DNA from: Mangrovicoccus ximenensis
GTDB taxonomy: Bacteria > Pseudomonadota > Alphaproteobacteria > Rhodobacterales > Rhodobacteraceae
DNA: 64,000 nt
Assembly: GCF_003056725.1 (NCBI RefSeq)
Contig: NZ_QBKZ01000004.1
Span: forward strand, 421,470-485,469
Direction of reading: 5' to 3'
Of this stretch, positions 18,403 through 26,874 are shown piece after piece. The notes under the pieces are model-generated. The model worked only from the letters and a program-made list of their open reading frames with translations, was not told the origin of the DNA and did not search any database. Numbering within the stretch: position 1 is the first letter of the stretch; each line of letters starts with the position of its first letter. The position numbers and the translations under genes are program-made.

Positions 18403-19227
18403 ATGCGGATCCTTGCGCTCGACCAGGGCACGACCTCGACCCGCGGGTTGGTGGCAGATGAAACGGGCCGCACGGAGATCGTCCATGCGGTCCGCCACGC
18501 GCAGCATTTTCCCGCCGCCGACCGGGTCGAACATGATCCGGCCGAGCTGCTCGCCAATCTGCGTGCCGTGCTTGACGCGGCCGGGCCGGTCGATGCCATC
18601 GCCCTGTCGAACCAGGGCGAAAGCTGCCTGGCCTGGGATGCGGTGACCGGCGCAGCGCTGTCGCCGGTGATCGTCTGGCAGGACCGCCGCACAGAGGCGC
18701 GGCTGGCGGAGATGGCAGAGCACGAGGCCCTCGTCCGCGCCCGCGCCGGGCTGCCGCTCGATCCGTATTTCTCCGCCTCGAAGCTCGGCTGGCTGTTGGA
18801 GACGTCCGCGGAGGTCCAGGCGGCGCATCGCGCCGGGCGGCTGCGGCTCGGGACGACTGATGCCTTCTTCCTGCAGACCCTCACCGGCGCGGCGGCGACC
18901 GACATCACCACCGCCTCGCGGACCTCGCTGATGTCGCTTGCGACCGGCCAGTGGGACCCGGAGCTTTGCGCGCTTTTCGGCGTGCCGATGGAGTGCCTGC
19001 CGCCGATCCGGCCCACGGTCGCGGATTACGGCAAGATCGGCGGCATGCCGGTGACGGCGGCGGTCGTCGATCAGCAGGCGGCGCTTTACGGCCATGGCTG
19101 CCGCGCGCCGGGCGATGCCAAGATCACCTTCGGCACCGGCGCTTTCGCGCTGGCGCTGGCCGAGGACCTGCCGTCCGCCGAGACGGAGTCCGGGCTGCTG
19201 CCGACTGTCGCCTGGCAGATCGGCGGC
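18403..19227 (+). pseudogene. FGGY-family carbohydrate kinase (glycerol-kinase-like), N-terminal part
   Basis: About 275 residues. The phosphate-1 motif LALDQGTTSTRGLV is followed by the FGGY lobe features AIALSNQGESCLAWD, VIVWQDRRTE, YFSASKLGWLLE, and the phosphate-2 region ITFGTGAFALAL. The overall pattern is closest to glycerol kinase (ATP plus glycerol to glycerol 3-phosphate), but related polyol kinases share it. The C-terminal lobe, about 220 residues, is missing: after VAWQIGG the DNA becomes a lysyltransferase-domain gene. Confidence 0.85.
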
Positions 19228-19930
19228 GCCAGTGCTGCAGGTCGCGCGCGAGGCCTGGCTTGTCCCGGCGGATTACGACCTCGGCGCGCGCTCGCGGCGG
19301 CAGCTGCGGCGGAAGGTGCGCCATGCCGAGAAGGAGGGGCTCGAATTCCTGCCCGCCGATCCGTCCGCGCTGCCGCTGGCGCAGATGGCGCGGATCAATG
19401 CCGGCTGGGCCGACGCGCATGGCGGCGAGCGCGGTTTCTCGATGGGCCGGTTCCATCCGTCGATCCTGGCGCATCAGCGCATCTACCTGGCCTGGCAGGG
19501 CACCGAGCTCTGCGGCTTCGTCTCCTTCCACGCCTCCGCCGGGGAATGGACGCTGGACCTGATGCGACCAGCCACGGACGCCGCCGACGGCACGGCGCAC
19601 GGGCTGATCCACGCTGCGCTGATGGATGCGAAAACCTTGGGCATTCCGCGCCTGTCGCTCGCCGCCGCTCCCTTCCAGGGCGACGGCAGCGACCCCGCGC
19701 AGGCGGACGGACCGGTCACCCGGCTGCAGAAGCGGCTGTCCGGACGGACCGGCGGGCTGGGGCTGGCGCGGTTCAAGGCGATGTTCGATCCCAATTGGGA
19801 ACCTCTCTACATCACGGCCCCGTCGCGCTGGAAACTGCTGCGTTCGGGCGCCGAGATCGCCCGCGCCATCGCCCATCCCGAACCGTTCCGCGACCCGCAG
19901 GACGGCCGCAGCAGACGGCTCGGGCGCTGA
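19228..19930 (+). pseudogene. Phosphatidylglycerol lysyltransferase-domain (DUF2156) protein, C-terminal part
   Basis: About 234 residues of the GNAT-like tRNA-dependent transferase domain: WLVPADYDLGARSRRQLRRK, the MGRFHPSILAHQRIYLAWQG region, and GLGLARFKAMFDPNWEPLYI at the end. Related MprF domains transfer amino acids from charged tRNA to phosphatidylglycerol at the membrane, changing surface charge. The N-terminal portion is replaced by the kinase fragment. The 216 bp after the stop hold no gene I can support. Confidence 0.8.
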
Positions 19931-20146
19931 CGCAACCCTGCCGCGGCGGCCGGTGCGCAGGTTGCGGCGCCCCCCTTCGTGCCCGTGCGGACCAACGCGG
20001 CGGAGGCTCTCTTGCGGCCTGAAGCATCGCAGTTGCCCCCGCCCGGTGCGACCTCGAGACGGCCGCTCATGGCAGGATCACGGCTCTTCGGAAGACCCGA
20101 GGCACGGTGCCCCCCTAGTTCGACAGCTAGACGCGTAAGTGGCTGA

Positions 20147-20196
20147 TTGGCGCAGGCGCCGGTGGTGAAGCCGGTGCGGAGCGGCGCCTCGGCCAT
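20147..20196 (-). pseudogene. cbiD: Cobalt-precorrin-5B C1-methyltransferase, first about 16 residues
   Basis: From ATG 20196 the minus strand reads MAEAPLRTGFTTGACA, the invariant CbiD N-terminus, then loses all similarity. The gene would follow cobM directly, with the start codon abutting the cobM stop. The 200 bp beyond belong to something else. Confidence 0.65.
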
Positions 20197-20961
20197 TCAG
20201 GCCTTCTCCACCTTGCGCAGCACATGCGGCTTGGCGGCGTCGTAAAGCGCGCTGTCGGGGAAGTCCGTCTCCTCGAAGACCCGGCCGACGAAGACCAGCG
20301 CGGTCCGGGTCAGCTTCGCCGCGCGCACCTTGGCGCGGATGTCCGACAGCGTGCCCCGCAGGAAGGCCTGGTCCGGCCAGCCGACGCGGTAGGCGACGAC
20401 CACCGGGCAGTCCGCGCCGTAGAGCGGCGCCAGCTCGCGCTCGATATGCAGCAGGTTGCGGATCGACAGGTGGATCGCCAGCGTCGCGCGGCTCTGCCCC
20501 AGCGTCGCCAGATCTTCGTGTTCGGGCATGCCGGTCGACTGCATCGAGGTCCGGGTCAGGATCACCGTCTGCGCCTGTTCCGGCACGGTCAGCTCCTGCC
20601 CCATCGCCGCCGCCGCCGCCGCATAGGCGGGAACGCCGGGCACGATCTCGAAGGGGATGCCCTCGGCGCGCAGCCGCCGGATCTGCTCGGCAATCGCGCC
20701 GTAGAGCGACGGGTCGCCGGAATGGACCCGCGCCACGTCCTCGCCCCGGCCATGTGCCGCGACGATCTCGGCCAGGATCTCGTCGAGATGCATGGGCGCC
20801 GTGTCCATGACCTTCGCGCCCTCGGGCGCGCCCGCGACCACGGCGGGCGGCACCAGCGACCCGGCATAGAGGCAGACCGGACAGGAGGCGATCAGCCGCT
20901 GCCCCTTGACGGTGATCAGGTCGGGATCGCCCGGCCCCGCGCCGATGAAATAGACGGTCAT
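20197..20961 (-). CDS. cobM: Precorrin-4 C11-methyltransferase
   Basis: 254 residues of the tetrapyrrole methylase fold. The glycine-rich N-terminus is VYFIGAGPGDPDLITVKG, followed by CLYAGSLVPP, the HSGDPSLYGAI SAM-site motif and PGVPAYAAAAA. It methylates C-11 of precorrin-4 with S-adenosylmethionine in the aerobic cobalamin pathway (cytoplasm). Its start overlaps the cobJ stop and it abuts the cbiD start, so the order is cobJ-cobM-cbiD. The protein is full length. Confidence 0.94.
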   Translation of the reverse strand: MTVYFIGAGPGDPDLITVKGQRLIASCPVCLYAGSLVPPAVVAGAPEGAKVMDTAPMHLDEILAEIVAAHGRGEDVARVHSGDPSLYGAIAEQIRRLRAEGIPFEIVPGVPAYAAAAAAMGQELTVPEQAQTVILTRTSMQSTGMPEHEDLATLGQSRATLAIHLSIRNLLHIERELAPLYGADCPVVVAYRVGWPDQAFLRGTLSDIRAKVRAAKLTRTALVFVGRVFEETDFPDSALYDAAKPHVLRKVEKA

Positions 20962-21514
20962 TCCGCTGCCTCCTGGTGTTTCTTCGCGTAGCCGCGCGGC
21001 GTGTAGATCCAGTGCCCGTCCGCGCCTTTCGAACGGTCGCCCGACAGCACCGTGCGGCTCGTCGAGGCACCGACCAGCACGACGGTCAGCATGTCGACCT
21101 CGTCGACCTGCAGATCGGCCAGCCGCCGCAGCCGCAGGCTTTCGTCCGGGCGGCCGAGATGCGAGGCCAGCAGGACCGGCGTGTCCGCCGGACGGTGCTG
21201 CAGCAGCGTGTCGCGCGCCTCGGCCAGAAGCGTGCGGCGGCGCATCGAGACCGGATTGTAGAAGGCGATGACGAAATCGCCCTCGGCCGCCGCCTTGATC
21301 CGCCGGGTGATCGCCTCGCGCGGGGTCAGCAGGTCCGACAGCGAGATCGTGCAGAAGTCATGGCCGAGCAGCGCGCCTGCCCGCGCCGAGGCCGCCTGCA
21401 GCGCCGAGACGCCCGGGCAGTTGACGATCTCCACCCGGCGCGCCGCGGCGGAGACGCCGTGCTCCGCCTCGGGACGGTCGATCAGCTCCATGACCAGCGC
21501 GCCCATCGCGTAGA
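20958..21514 (-). pseudogene. cobJ: Precorrin-3B C17-methyltransferase, N-terminally truncated
   Basis: About 184 residues of the C-terminal part: VEIVNCPGVSALQAASARAG, GHDFCTISLSDLLTP, FVIAFYNPVSMRRR, and VLVGASTSRTV near the end. CobJ performs ring contraction with C17 methylation. Complete proteins are around 240-250 residues; the first about 60, including the GxGPG SAM-site start, are missing because the sequence switches into benD at about 21515. The frame is continuous across the join, giving a chimeric open frame. Confidence 0.85.
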
Positions 21515-22290
21515 GAGCCGGTGATGTAGGAGGCCTCGTCGGAGGCCAGGAAAAGGATCGGCGCGACCTGTTCGGCGAGCGTGCCGTAGCGCTTCATCAG
21601 CGCCGAGTCCGTCACCTGGTCGACCACTTCGGCCATCCAGGCCTGTTCGGCCGCGTTGTCGCCTGCCGCGTTGCGGGGGATACGGCGGGCCGGCGCCTCG
21701 GTGCCGCCGGGGGCGGTGGCGACGACGCGGATGTTGCGGGGCGCCAGCTCCATCGCCAGCGACTGGGTGATCGCGTTCACGCCGCCTTTCGCGGCGGAAT
21801 AGGGCACGCGGTGGATGCCGCGGGTGGCGTTCGAGCTGACATTGACTATGGTGCCGCGCCCGCGGGCGAAGAGATGCGGCAGCACGGCGTGGCAGCAGTT
21901 CAGCGTCGGCATCAGCGAGCGGCGGATCTCGGCCTCGATCTGGGCGGGCTCGAATTCGGCGAAGGGCCGCATCCGGATCGCGCCGCCGACATTGTTGATC
22001 AGGATTTCGATCCCGCCGAATTCCTCCGCGGCAAAGGCCATCGCCGCCGCAGCCCCTTCATGCGTCTCCAGATCGGCTTCGAAGGCGCGGGCCTCCGGCC
22101 CCGCCTCTGCTGCGACTTCGGCCACGAACTCCGCGCGGTCGACGAAAAGCACCCGTCCGCCCTCGCGGGCGGCGCGCAGCGCCACCTCGCGGCCGATGCC
22201 CTGCGCGGCGCCGGTGATCACCATCGCCTTGCCCGCGAACCGGCCTTCAAAGGCCGGAGCGGGTTTCGGGGGGGCGAAGGGCGCGGTCAT
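21515..22290 (-). pseudogene. benD: cis-1,6-dihydroxycyclohexa-2,4-diene-1-carboxylate dehydrogenase, C-terminus lost
   Basis: About 258 residues of a short-chain dehydrogenase: NAD site GAAQGIGREVA (about 26-36), NNVGG, catalytic Ser in IVNVSSNATRG, and YSAAK with the catalytic Tyr/Lys. The end EASYITGS should be followed by a short V-x-P-V-x-G-G tail, which is missing, so only a handful of residues are lost. The enzyme re-aromatises the benzoate cis-diol to catechol with NAD+ reduction and CO2 release. The start overlaps benC by four bases. Confidence 0.88.
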
Positions 22291-23306
22291 GCGGTGGCCT
22301 TCAGCACGGCATTGGGCGTGAACTTCTCGTAATGGAAGCTCGCGGGCGCGACGGCGGTCTCGGCAAACCAGCCGCGCACCGCGTCCACCATCGGCGGCGG
22401 GCCGCAGAGATAGGCGTCGAATTCGCCGGCCGTCAGCATCTCCTGCGGCATGTGCTGCGTGACCCAGCCCTTGCGCGCATGGGTGGAACTGTCCTCGGCG
22501 ACGACGGTGGCGAAGGTGAAGCCCGGCAGCCGCGCGCCATAGGCCTCAAGCTGTTCGACCAGCACCAGGTCGAGATCGCGGGTGACGCCGTAGACGAGGT
22601 GGATGCGCTGCTGCGAGCCCTGGCGCGCCAGCACCTCGAGCATCGACAGGAAGGGCGCGAGACCGGTGCCGCCGGCGAGGAACAGCAGCGGGCGCGCGTC
22701 GCCGCGCAGGTAGAAGCTGCCCATCGGGCCCGTCACGTTCAGGACGTCGCCCGCCTTGGCGCGCGACAGCCAGGTGCCCATCACGCCGTCCGGGATCTTC
22801 TTGATCAGGAACTGCATCCGTCCCTCGCCCGGCGCCGAGCTGAAGGAATAGCTGCGCGCAAGACCGGAGCCCGGCACGTCGATATTGACGTATTGTCCCG
22901 GCAGGAAATCGGGCGCGGCCTCCGCATCCAGTTCCAGAACGACGGCGGCATCGGCATGGGGCTCGATCACTGCGACCGTGGCCTCGAAGCCCTGCGGCGC
23001 GATCTTGCAGGCGGTGGACGACACCGGCACCGACAACACGCAGTCGCTTTCCGCCACCATCTGGCAGGTCAGCACCAGGCCGTCCTCGGCCTCGTCCTCG
23101 GTCAGGGCCTCGTCGATATAGTCGTCGCCCATCTCGAAGCTGCCGCTCTCGGCGCGGCACTTGCAGGTGCCGCAGACCCCGTCGGAGCAGTCCATCGGCA
23201 GGTTGACCTTCTGGCGGAAGGCGGCGTCGAGCACCGTCTCCCCTTCGTTTGCCTCGACGAACCGGGTCACCCCGTCCTCGAAATTCAGCGCGATGCGGTA
23301 GGCCAT
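22287..23306 (-). CDS. benC: Benzoate 1,2-dioxygenase, NADH-dependent reductase
   Basis: 339 residues. The N-terminal plant-type ferredoxin domain has cluster cysteines C40, C45, C48 and C81. The FAD-binding domain carries RSYSFSSAPG, and the NAD domain has GGTGLAPFLSML, ending with the CGPPPMVDAV motif. It passes electrons from NADH to the BenAB oxygenase. It follows benB by 26 bp and overlaps benD. Length and domain order are normal. Confidence 0.95.
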   Translation of the reverse strand: MAYRIALNFEDGVTRFVEANEGETVLDAAFRQKVNLPMDCSDGVCGTCKCRAESGSFEMGDDYIDEALTEDEAEDGLVLTCQMVAESDCVLSVPVSSTACKIAPQGFEATVAVIEPHADAAVVLELDAEAAPDFLPGQYVNIDVPGSGLARSYSFSSAPGEGRMQFLIKKIPDGVMGTWLSRAKAGDVLNVTGPMGSFYLRGDARPLLFLAGGTGLAPFLSMLEVLARQGSQQRIHLVYGVTRDLDLVLVEQLEAYGARLPGFTFATVVAEDSSTHARKGWVTQHMPQEMLTAGEFDAYLCGPPPMVDAVRGWFAETAVAPASFHYEKFTPNAVLKATA

Positions 23307-23332
23307 GCGCGTCTCCTTTGCTGGGGTGGGGA

Positions 23333-23839
23333 TCAGACGTGGTAGACGTCGATGACCTGGCGGATGTAGTCGTTCTTCAGCACGATCTTCTTGGCGCAGA
23401 TCAGCGGGCCGTCGGCGGTGACGCGGATCGTGGCGAAGATGGTGCCGAAGAACGTGTCCGTGACCTTGTAGCGGTGGTTCAGCGTCTGGAAGTTGTAGCG
23501 CAGGTCGATCTCCTCGCCGCGGTCCTCGACGATTTCCACGTTCGCCACGGTGTGGCTGGTGCGCGGTTCCGGCGTCGAGGCGCCGGAACGCTCGGTCTTG
23601 ATCCGGAACACCCGGTCCTCGAGCCCGCCGCGGTCGGGATAGTAGATCAGCGAGATCTGCGACTGCGGGTCCTCGGTGATCTGGTCGTCATCGTCCCAGG
23701 CCGGCATCCAGTAGCTGCAATCCTCGGAATAGCAGGTCAGCCAGTCGTCCCATTGCCGGTCGTCGAGCAGCCGCGCCTCGCGGTAGAGGAAGGCGCAGAT
23801 CGCGTCGAGGGAAAGGGCGGGGCGGTGCGTGATGGTCAT
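23333..23839 (-). CDS. benB: Benzoate 1,2-dioxygenase, small (beta) subunit
   Basis: 168 residues of the ring-hydroxylating dioxygenase beta family: AICAFLYREARLLDDRQWDDW, CYSEDCSYWMPAW, and the C-terminal AKKIVLKNDYI motif before DVYHV. It is structural in the alpha3beta3 oxygenase. I take the start at ATG 23839, just after the benA stop, rather than the longer upstream frame, which is inside benA. Length matches the family (160-170). Confidence 0.95.
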   Translation of the reverse strand: MTITHRPALSLDAICAFLYREARLLDDRQWDDWLTCYSEDCSYWMPAWDDDDQITEDPQSQISLIYYPDRGGLEDRVFRIKTERSGASTPEPRTSHTVANVEIVEDRGEEIDLRYNFQTLNHRYKVTDTFFGTIFATIRVTADGPLICAKKIVLKNDYIRQVIDVYHV

Positions 23840-23850
23840 CGGATCTCTCC

Positions 23851-25224
23851 TTATTCGGCGGCCAGCGCGGTTGCGGAACCGGCGGTTTCCTCGGCCAGCG
23901 CCTTCTTCATGGTCTCGACCCAATGGGCGTGCTGGCGCACGAACAGCCCCTCGTCCTCGCTGCGCTCGCCCGAAAGGGTCGGGTTCAGGCCCATGCCCTT
24001 GGCGTTCGCGTCCGGCCCGTCGATCCACAGGGGCGCGCCGCGGGACATGTCGTTCCACTTGGCCGATATGCCGGCATAGCCCTGCTGGCAGGCGCGGAAT
24101 TCTTCGAGGTCGTCGGAAGTGCCCATGCCCGAGACGTTGAAGAAGTCCTCGTATTGGCGGATGCGGGTCGCGCGGTCCTCGGCGCTCTCGCCCTTCGGCG
24201 CGAAGCAGAAGATGGTGATTTCGGTCTGGTCGACGCTGATTGGCCGGGTGACGCGGATCTGGGTGGAGAACTGGTCCATCAGGAACACGTTGGGATAGAG
24301 GCAGAGGTTGCGGGTCTGGCGGGTGATGTAATCCGCGCGGGTCTCGCCGTAGCGCTCGATCAGGTCGTCGCGGCGGTTCCAGACCGGGCGCACCTCGGGG
24401 TTCATCGAGTTGGTCCAGAGCATGATATGGCCGTTCTCGAAGCCGTAGACGCCCGCGACCGACTTGCTCCAGCCGTTCGCATCCACCGCCTTGGTGCCCT
24501 CTTCCTTGCGGCGGCCCATGGTGGCGGCATAGTTCCAGTGGACCGAGCTGACGTGATAGCCGTCGCAGCCGTTCTCCATCTGCAGCTTCCAGTTGCCGTC
24601 ATAGATGTAGGAGGAGTTGCCGCGCAGCACCTCGATCCCTTCGGGCGCCTGGTCGACGATCTGGTCGATGATCACCTTGGTCTCGCCGAGATAGTCTTCC
24701 AGCGGCTCGACATCCGCCGACAGGCTGCCGAAGAGGAAGCCGCGGTAGTTGCCGAAGCGCGCCACGCGGGTCAGGTCATGCGAGCCGTCCTTGTTGAACT
24801 GCTCCGGATACTGCGTGGTCTTCTGGTCCTTCACCTTCAGTAGCTTGCCCGCGTTCGAGAAGGTCCAGCCGTGGAACGGACAGGTGAAGCTGCCCTTGTT
24901 GCCGTGCTTGCGGCGGCAGAGCATCGCGCCCTTGTGCGCGCAGGCATTGATGACGGCGTGCAGCTCGCCCTTCTTGTCGCGGGTGACGATCACCGGCTGC
25001 CGCCCGATATGGGTGGTGTAGTAGTCGTTCGGCTCCGGCACCTGGCTTTCATGCGCGAGATAGACCCAGCCCTTCTCGAAGATATGGGTCATCTCCAGCT
25101 CGAACAGCGCCTCGTTGGTGAAGATGTCGCGGCGGCAGCGGAAGACGCCCGCCTCCTTGTCGTCCTCTACGGCGTTGTCGAGGATCTCGCCCAGCTCGCG
25201 GGCCTTGTCGATGCTTGCGGACAT
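23851..25224 (-). CDS. benA: Benzoate 1,2-dioxygenase, large (alpha) subunit
   Basis: 457 residues. The Rieske [2Fe-2S] motif uses C95, H97, C115 and H118 (ACAHKGAMLC ... TCPFHGW). The mononuclear iron site is marked by ENGCDGYHVSSVHWNY. It dihydroxylates benzoate to the 1,2-cis-diol using O2 and electrons from BenC. ATG 25224 is preceded by AAGGAG at seven bases. It is the first canonical gene of the benABCD operon, with a small leader frame and hairpin upstream. Related toluate or anthranilate-type substrates cannot be excluded. Confidence 0.95.
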   Translation of the reverse strand: MSASIDKARELGEILDNAVEDDKEAGVFRCRRDIFTNEALFELEMTHIFEKGWVYLAHESQVPEPNDYYTTHIGRQPVIVTRDKKGELHAVINACAHKGAMLCRRKHGNKGSFTCPFHGWTFSNAGKLLKVKDQKTTQYPEQFNKDGSHDLTRVARFGNYRGFLFGSLSADVEPLEDYLGETKVIIDQIVDQAPEGIEVLRGNSSYIYDGNWKLQMENGCDGYHVSSVHWNYAATMGRRKEEGTKAVDANGWSKSVAGVYGFENGHIMLWTNSMNPEVRPVWNRRDDLIERYGETRADYITRQTRNLCLYPNVFLMDQFSTQIRVTRPISVDQTEITIFCFAPKGESAEDRATRIRQYEDFFNVSGMGTSDDLEEFRACQQGYAGISAKWNDMSRGAPLWIDGPDANAKGMGLNPTLSGERSEDEGLFVRQHAHWVETMKKALAEETAGSATALAAE

Positions 25225-25290
25225 GCGGGTCTCCTTCCGGGACCTGCCTTGCGGCACGGTTCCGGTCTGATGGATGTCAATGGAAAGGGG

Positions 25291-25308
25291 GCGCGCCGGG
25301 CGGCGCGC
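25291..25308 (-). promoter_or_regulatory. Hairpin in the benA leader
   Basis: GCGCGCC-GGGC-GGCGCGC forms a perfect 7-bp GC stem. It begins three bases after the stop of the 25-codon leader frame and 66 bp before benA. On the minus strand it is followed by a pyrimidine stretch (CCCCTTTCC), so it could act as an attenuator or simply as a processing site. Confidence 0.45.
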
Positions 25309-25311
25309 GGG

Positions 25312-25389
25312 TCAGGCGGCGCTGGCGGGGATGCGGATGCGCGGCATGGCGGTCCGGGGGACCGGACGGATCTGTTCGCTGGCACGCAT
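25312..25389 (-). CDS. Possible 25-residue leader peptide of the ben operon
   Basis: A short frame from ATG 25389 with a strong AGGAGG eight bases upstream. It encodes a basic, proline-containing peptide that starts MRASEQIRPVPRTAMPR and ends PASAA (four prolines, five arginines). It lies between the LysR gene and benA on the benA strand. I recognise no family. The ribosome-binding site and the hairpin directly after the stop make translation-dependent control plausible, but the peptide may also be incidental. Confidence 0.4.
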   Translation of the reverse strand: MRASEQIRPVPRTAMPRIRIPASAA

Positions 25390-25567
25390 GGCTGGCTCCT
25401 CCTGTGTCATGCGCCTTCCGGCTCCTTGCGGGCGCGCCCCCCTCCAGGGGCACCGCCGGGTCCGGTCCTCCTCTGCCGTGCCTCCGCCGATGGCGGGCGG
25501 AACGGCCTTGCAGCGCCACGTTGCGCCGGAGGGCCGGAGTTGTCCAAGACCGTTTCAGTGGAATACT

Positions 25568-25582
25568 ATACCTTTAAGGTAT
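25568..25582. promoter_or_regulatory. BenM/CatM-type operator ATAC-N7-GTAT
   Basis: ATACCTTTAAGGTAT is a perfect 15-bp dyad matching the ATAC-N7-GTAT consensus known for BenM and CatM of Acinetobacter. It lies about 90 bp upstream of the LysR gene and 180 bp upstream of the leader frame, between the divergent regulator and ben operon. A weaker half site (ATACCCTGGAAAATA) begins at 25629. Confidence 0.75.
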
Positions 25583-25673
25583 GGAAGGCGGAAAATGCCC
25601 CTTGATTCAGGCGTTTTTGCGGCGCAGCATACCCTGGAAAATATGCATCCGGCGTGCGGAAAAGGGGGGTGGC

Positions 25674-26633
25674 ATGGACCTGCGGCAGATCCGGTATTTC
25701 GTGGCGGTGGCCGAAGAGCGCAATTTCACCCGTGCGGCCGAGACTCTGAACATCGCCCAGCCGCCCTTGAGCCGGCAGATCCAGATGCTGGAGGAGGAGC
25801 TTGGCACCACGCTGATCCTGCGCGGTTCGCGGCCGCTGCGGCTGACCGATGCGGGGCGCCTGTTCCAGGAGCAGGCGCTGCAGGTGCTTGGCCGGGTCGA
25901 GCAGATGGCCGAGGCCACCCGCCGCGTCGGCCGCAACCAGAACAGAGTGGTCAAGATCGGCTTCGTGCCCTCGACGCTCTATGGCGGGCTGCCGTCGCTG
26001 GTGCGCAAGATGCGCCATGCCGCGCCGGGGCTCGACATCCGGCTGGTCGAGATGGTCTCGCTGCACCAGATCCACGCGCTGAAGGAGGGGCGGATCGATC
26101 TCGGCTTCGGGCGGCTGCGCCACAGCGATCCGGCGGTGACCGGCATCGTGCTGCGCGAGGAACGGCTGGCCGTCGCCATCCCGCAGGGCGACCCGCTGGC
26201 GGCCAGCGACGCGCCGCTGCCGGTGCGGGCGCTGGCGGGGACCAAGCTGATCGTCTATCCGAAGGAGCCGCGGCCGAGCTATGCCGACCATGTGCTGCGG
26301 CTTCTGCACGGCCATGACGTGCGGCCCTGCGAGCTCGAGGAGGTCAGCGAGCTGCAGACCGCGCTGGGTCTGGTCGCGGCGGAGGTCGGGCTCTGCATCG
26401 TGCCGTCCTCGGCGCGGCGGCTGCGCGCCGATATCCGCTACCGCATCCTCGAAGGCGCACGGGCGACCTCGCCGGTGGTGCTGAGTCACCGTGCCTCGGA
26501 CAGTTCGGACTACATCGCCATGGTCAAGGACCTGATCGACGAGATGTATGCCGAGAACCCGCCCTGGCTGACCGCCGAGCACAACCTGTCGGTGCGCGGC
26601 GATCCCGATCCGGAAGGCGGAGCGGCGGAGTGA
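25674..26633 (+). CDS. LysR-type regulator of the ben operon (BenM/CatR-like)
   Basis: 319 residues. The N-terminal winged helix-turn-helix (residues 1-60) reads MDLRQIRYFVAVAEERNFTR and LSRQIQMLEEELGTTL, and an effector-binding domain follows with VRKMRHAAPGLDIRLVEM and GLVAAEVGLCIVPSSA. The MDLRQLRYFVAVAE-type start is typical of the CatM/BenM/CbbR-like branch. It is divergent from benA, with an ATAC-N7-GTAT operator between them, so it most likely activates ben genes with benzoate or cis,cis-muconate. ATG 25674 is chosen because the domain starts there; GGGGGG precedes it as a weak ribosome site. Confidence 0.9.
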   Translation: MDLRQIRYFVAVAEERNFTRAAETLNIAQPPLSRQIQMLEEELGTTLILRGSRPLRLTDAGRLFQEQALQVLGRVEQMAEATRRVGRNQNRVVKIGFVPSTLYGGLPSLVRKMRHAAPGLDIRLVEMVSLHQIHALKEGRIDLGFGRLRHSDPAVTGIVLREERLAVAIPQGDPLAASDAPLPVRALAGTKLIVYPKEPRPSYADHVLRLLHGHDVRPCELEEVSELQTALGLVAAEVGLCIVPSSARRLRADIRYRILEGARATSPVVLSHRASDSSDYIAMVKDLIDEMYAENPPWLTAEHNLSVRGDPDPEGGAAE

Positions 26634-26648
26634 CGCCGCCCCTGCGGC

Positions 26649-26760
26649 TCAGGCCAGCGCCGGAGCGGCGGCGAAGCGTTCCGCGGCCAGCGCGATCAGC
26701 GCCAGGTCGCTGCCCGGGCCTTGGGGGCCGGCTGCCCGGCACGCCCCGTTTCCCGTCCGG
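26649..26760 (-). pseudogene. Possible C-terminal end of a minus-strand gene (TetR-like?)
   Basis: The minus-strand frame ending at 26649 reads GPGSDLALIALAAERFAAAP then ALA-stop, an amphipathic helix like the last helix of many TetR regulators. Immediately upstream, the frame loses plausibility. A TetR-style operator lies just beyond at 26811. The identification is weak. Confidence 0.25.
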
Positions 26761-26810
26761 CCGCAAGAGCGGGCCTGCGCGCCGCGGAGGCCGACGCGCG
26801 CACGGCTCGA

Positions 26811-26831
26811 CAATTGAACAACGTTCAATTG
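26811..26831. promoter_or_regulatory. Perfect dyad CAATTGAAC-N3-GTTCAATTG
   Basis: Two perfect 9-bp arms are separated by AAC. It is A/T-rich in a GC-rich region, 44 bp upstream of the TauE/SafE gene start. The size and symmetry are those of a TetR-family operator (TTGAAC...GTTCAA). Confidence 0.6.
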
Positions 26832-26874
26832 AGTGCTAGGAGCAGCGCCGAACGTCCATGACACGGCCCCTCCC

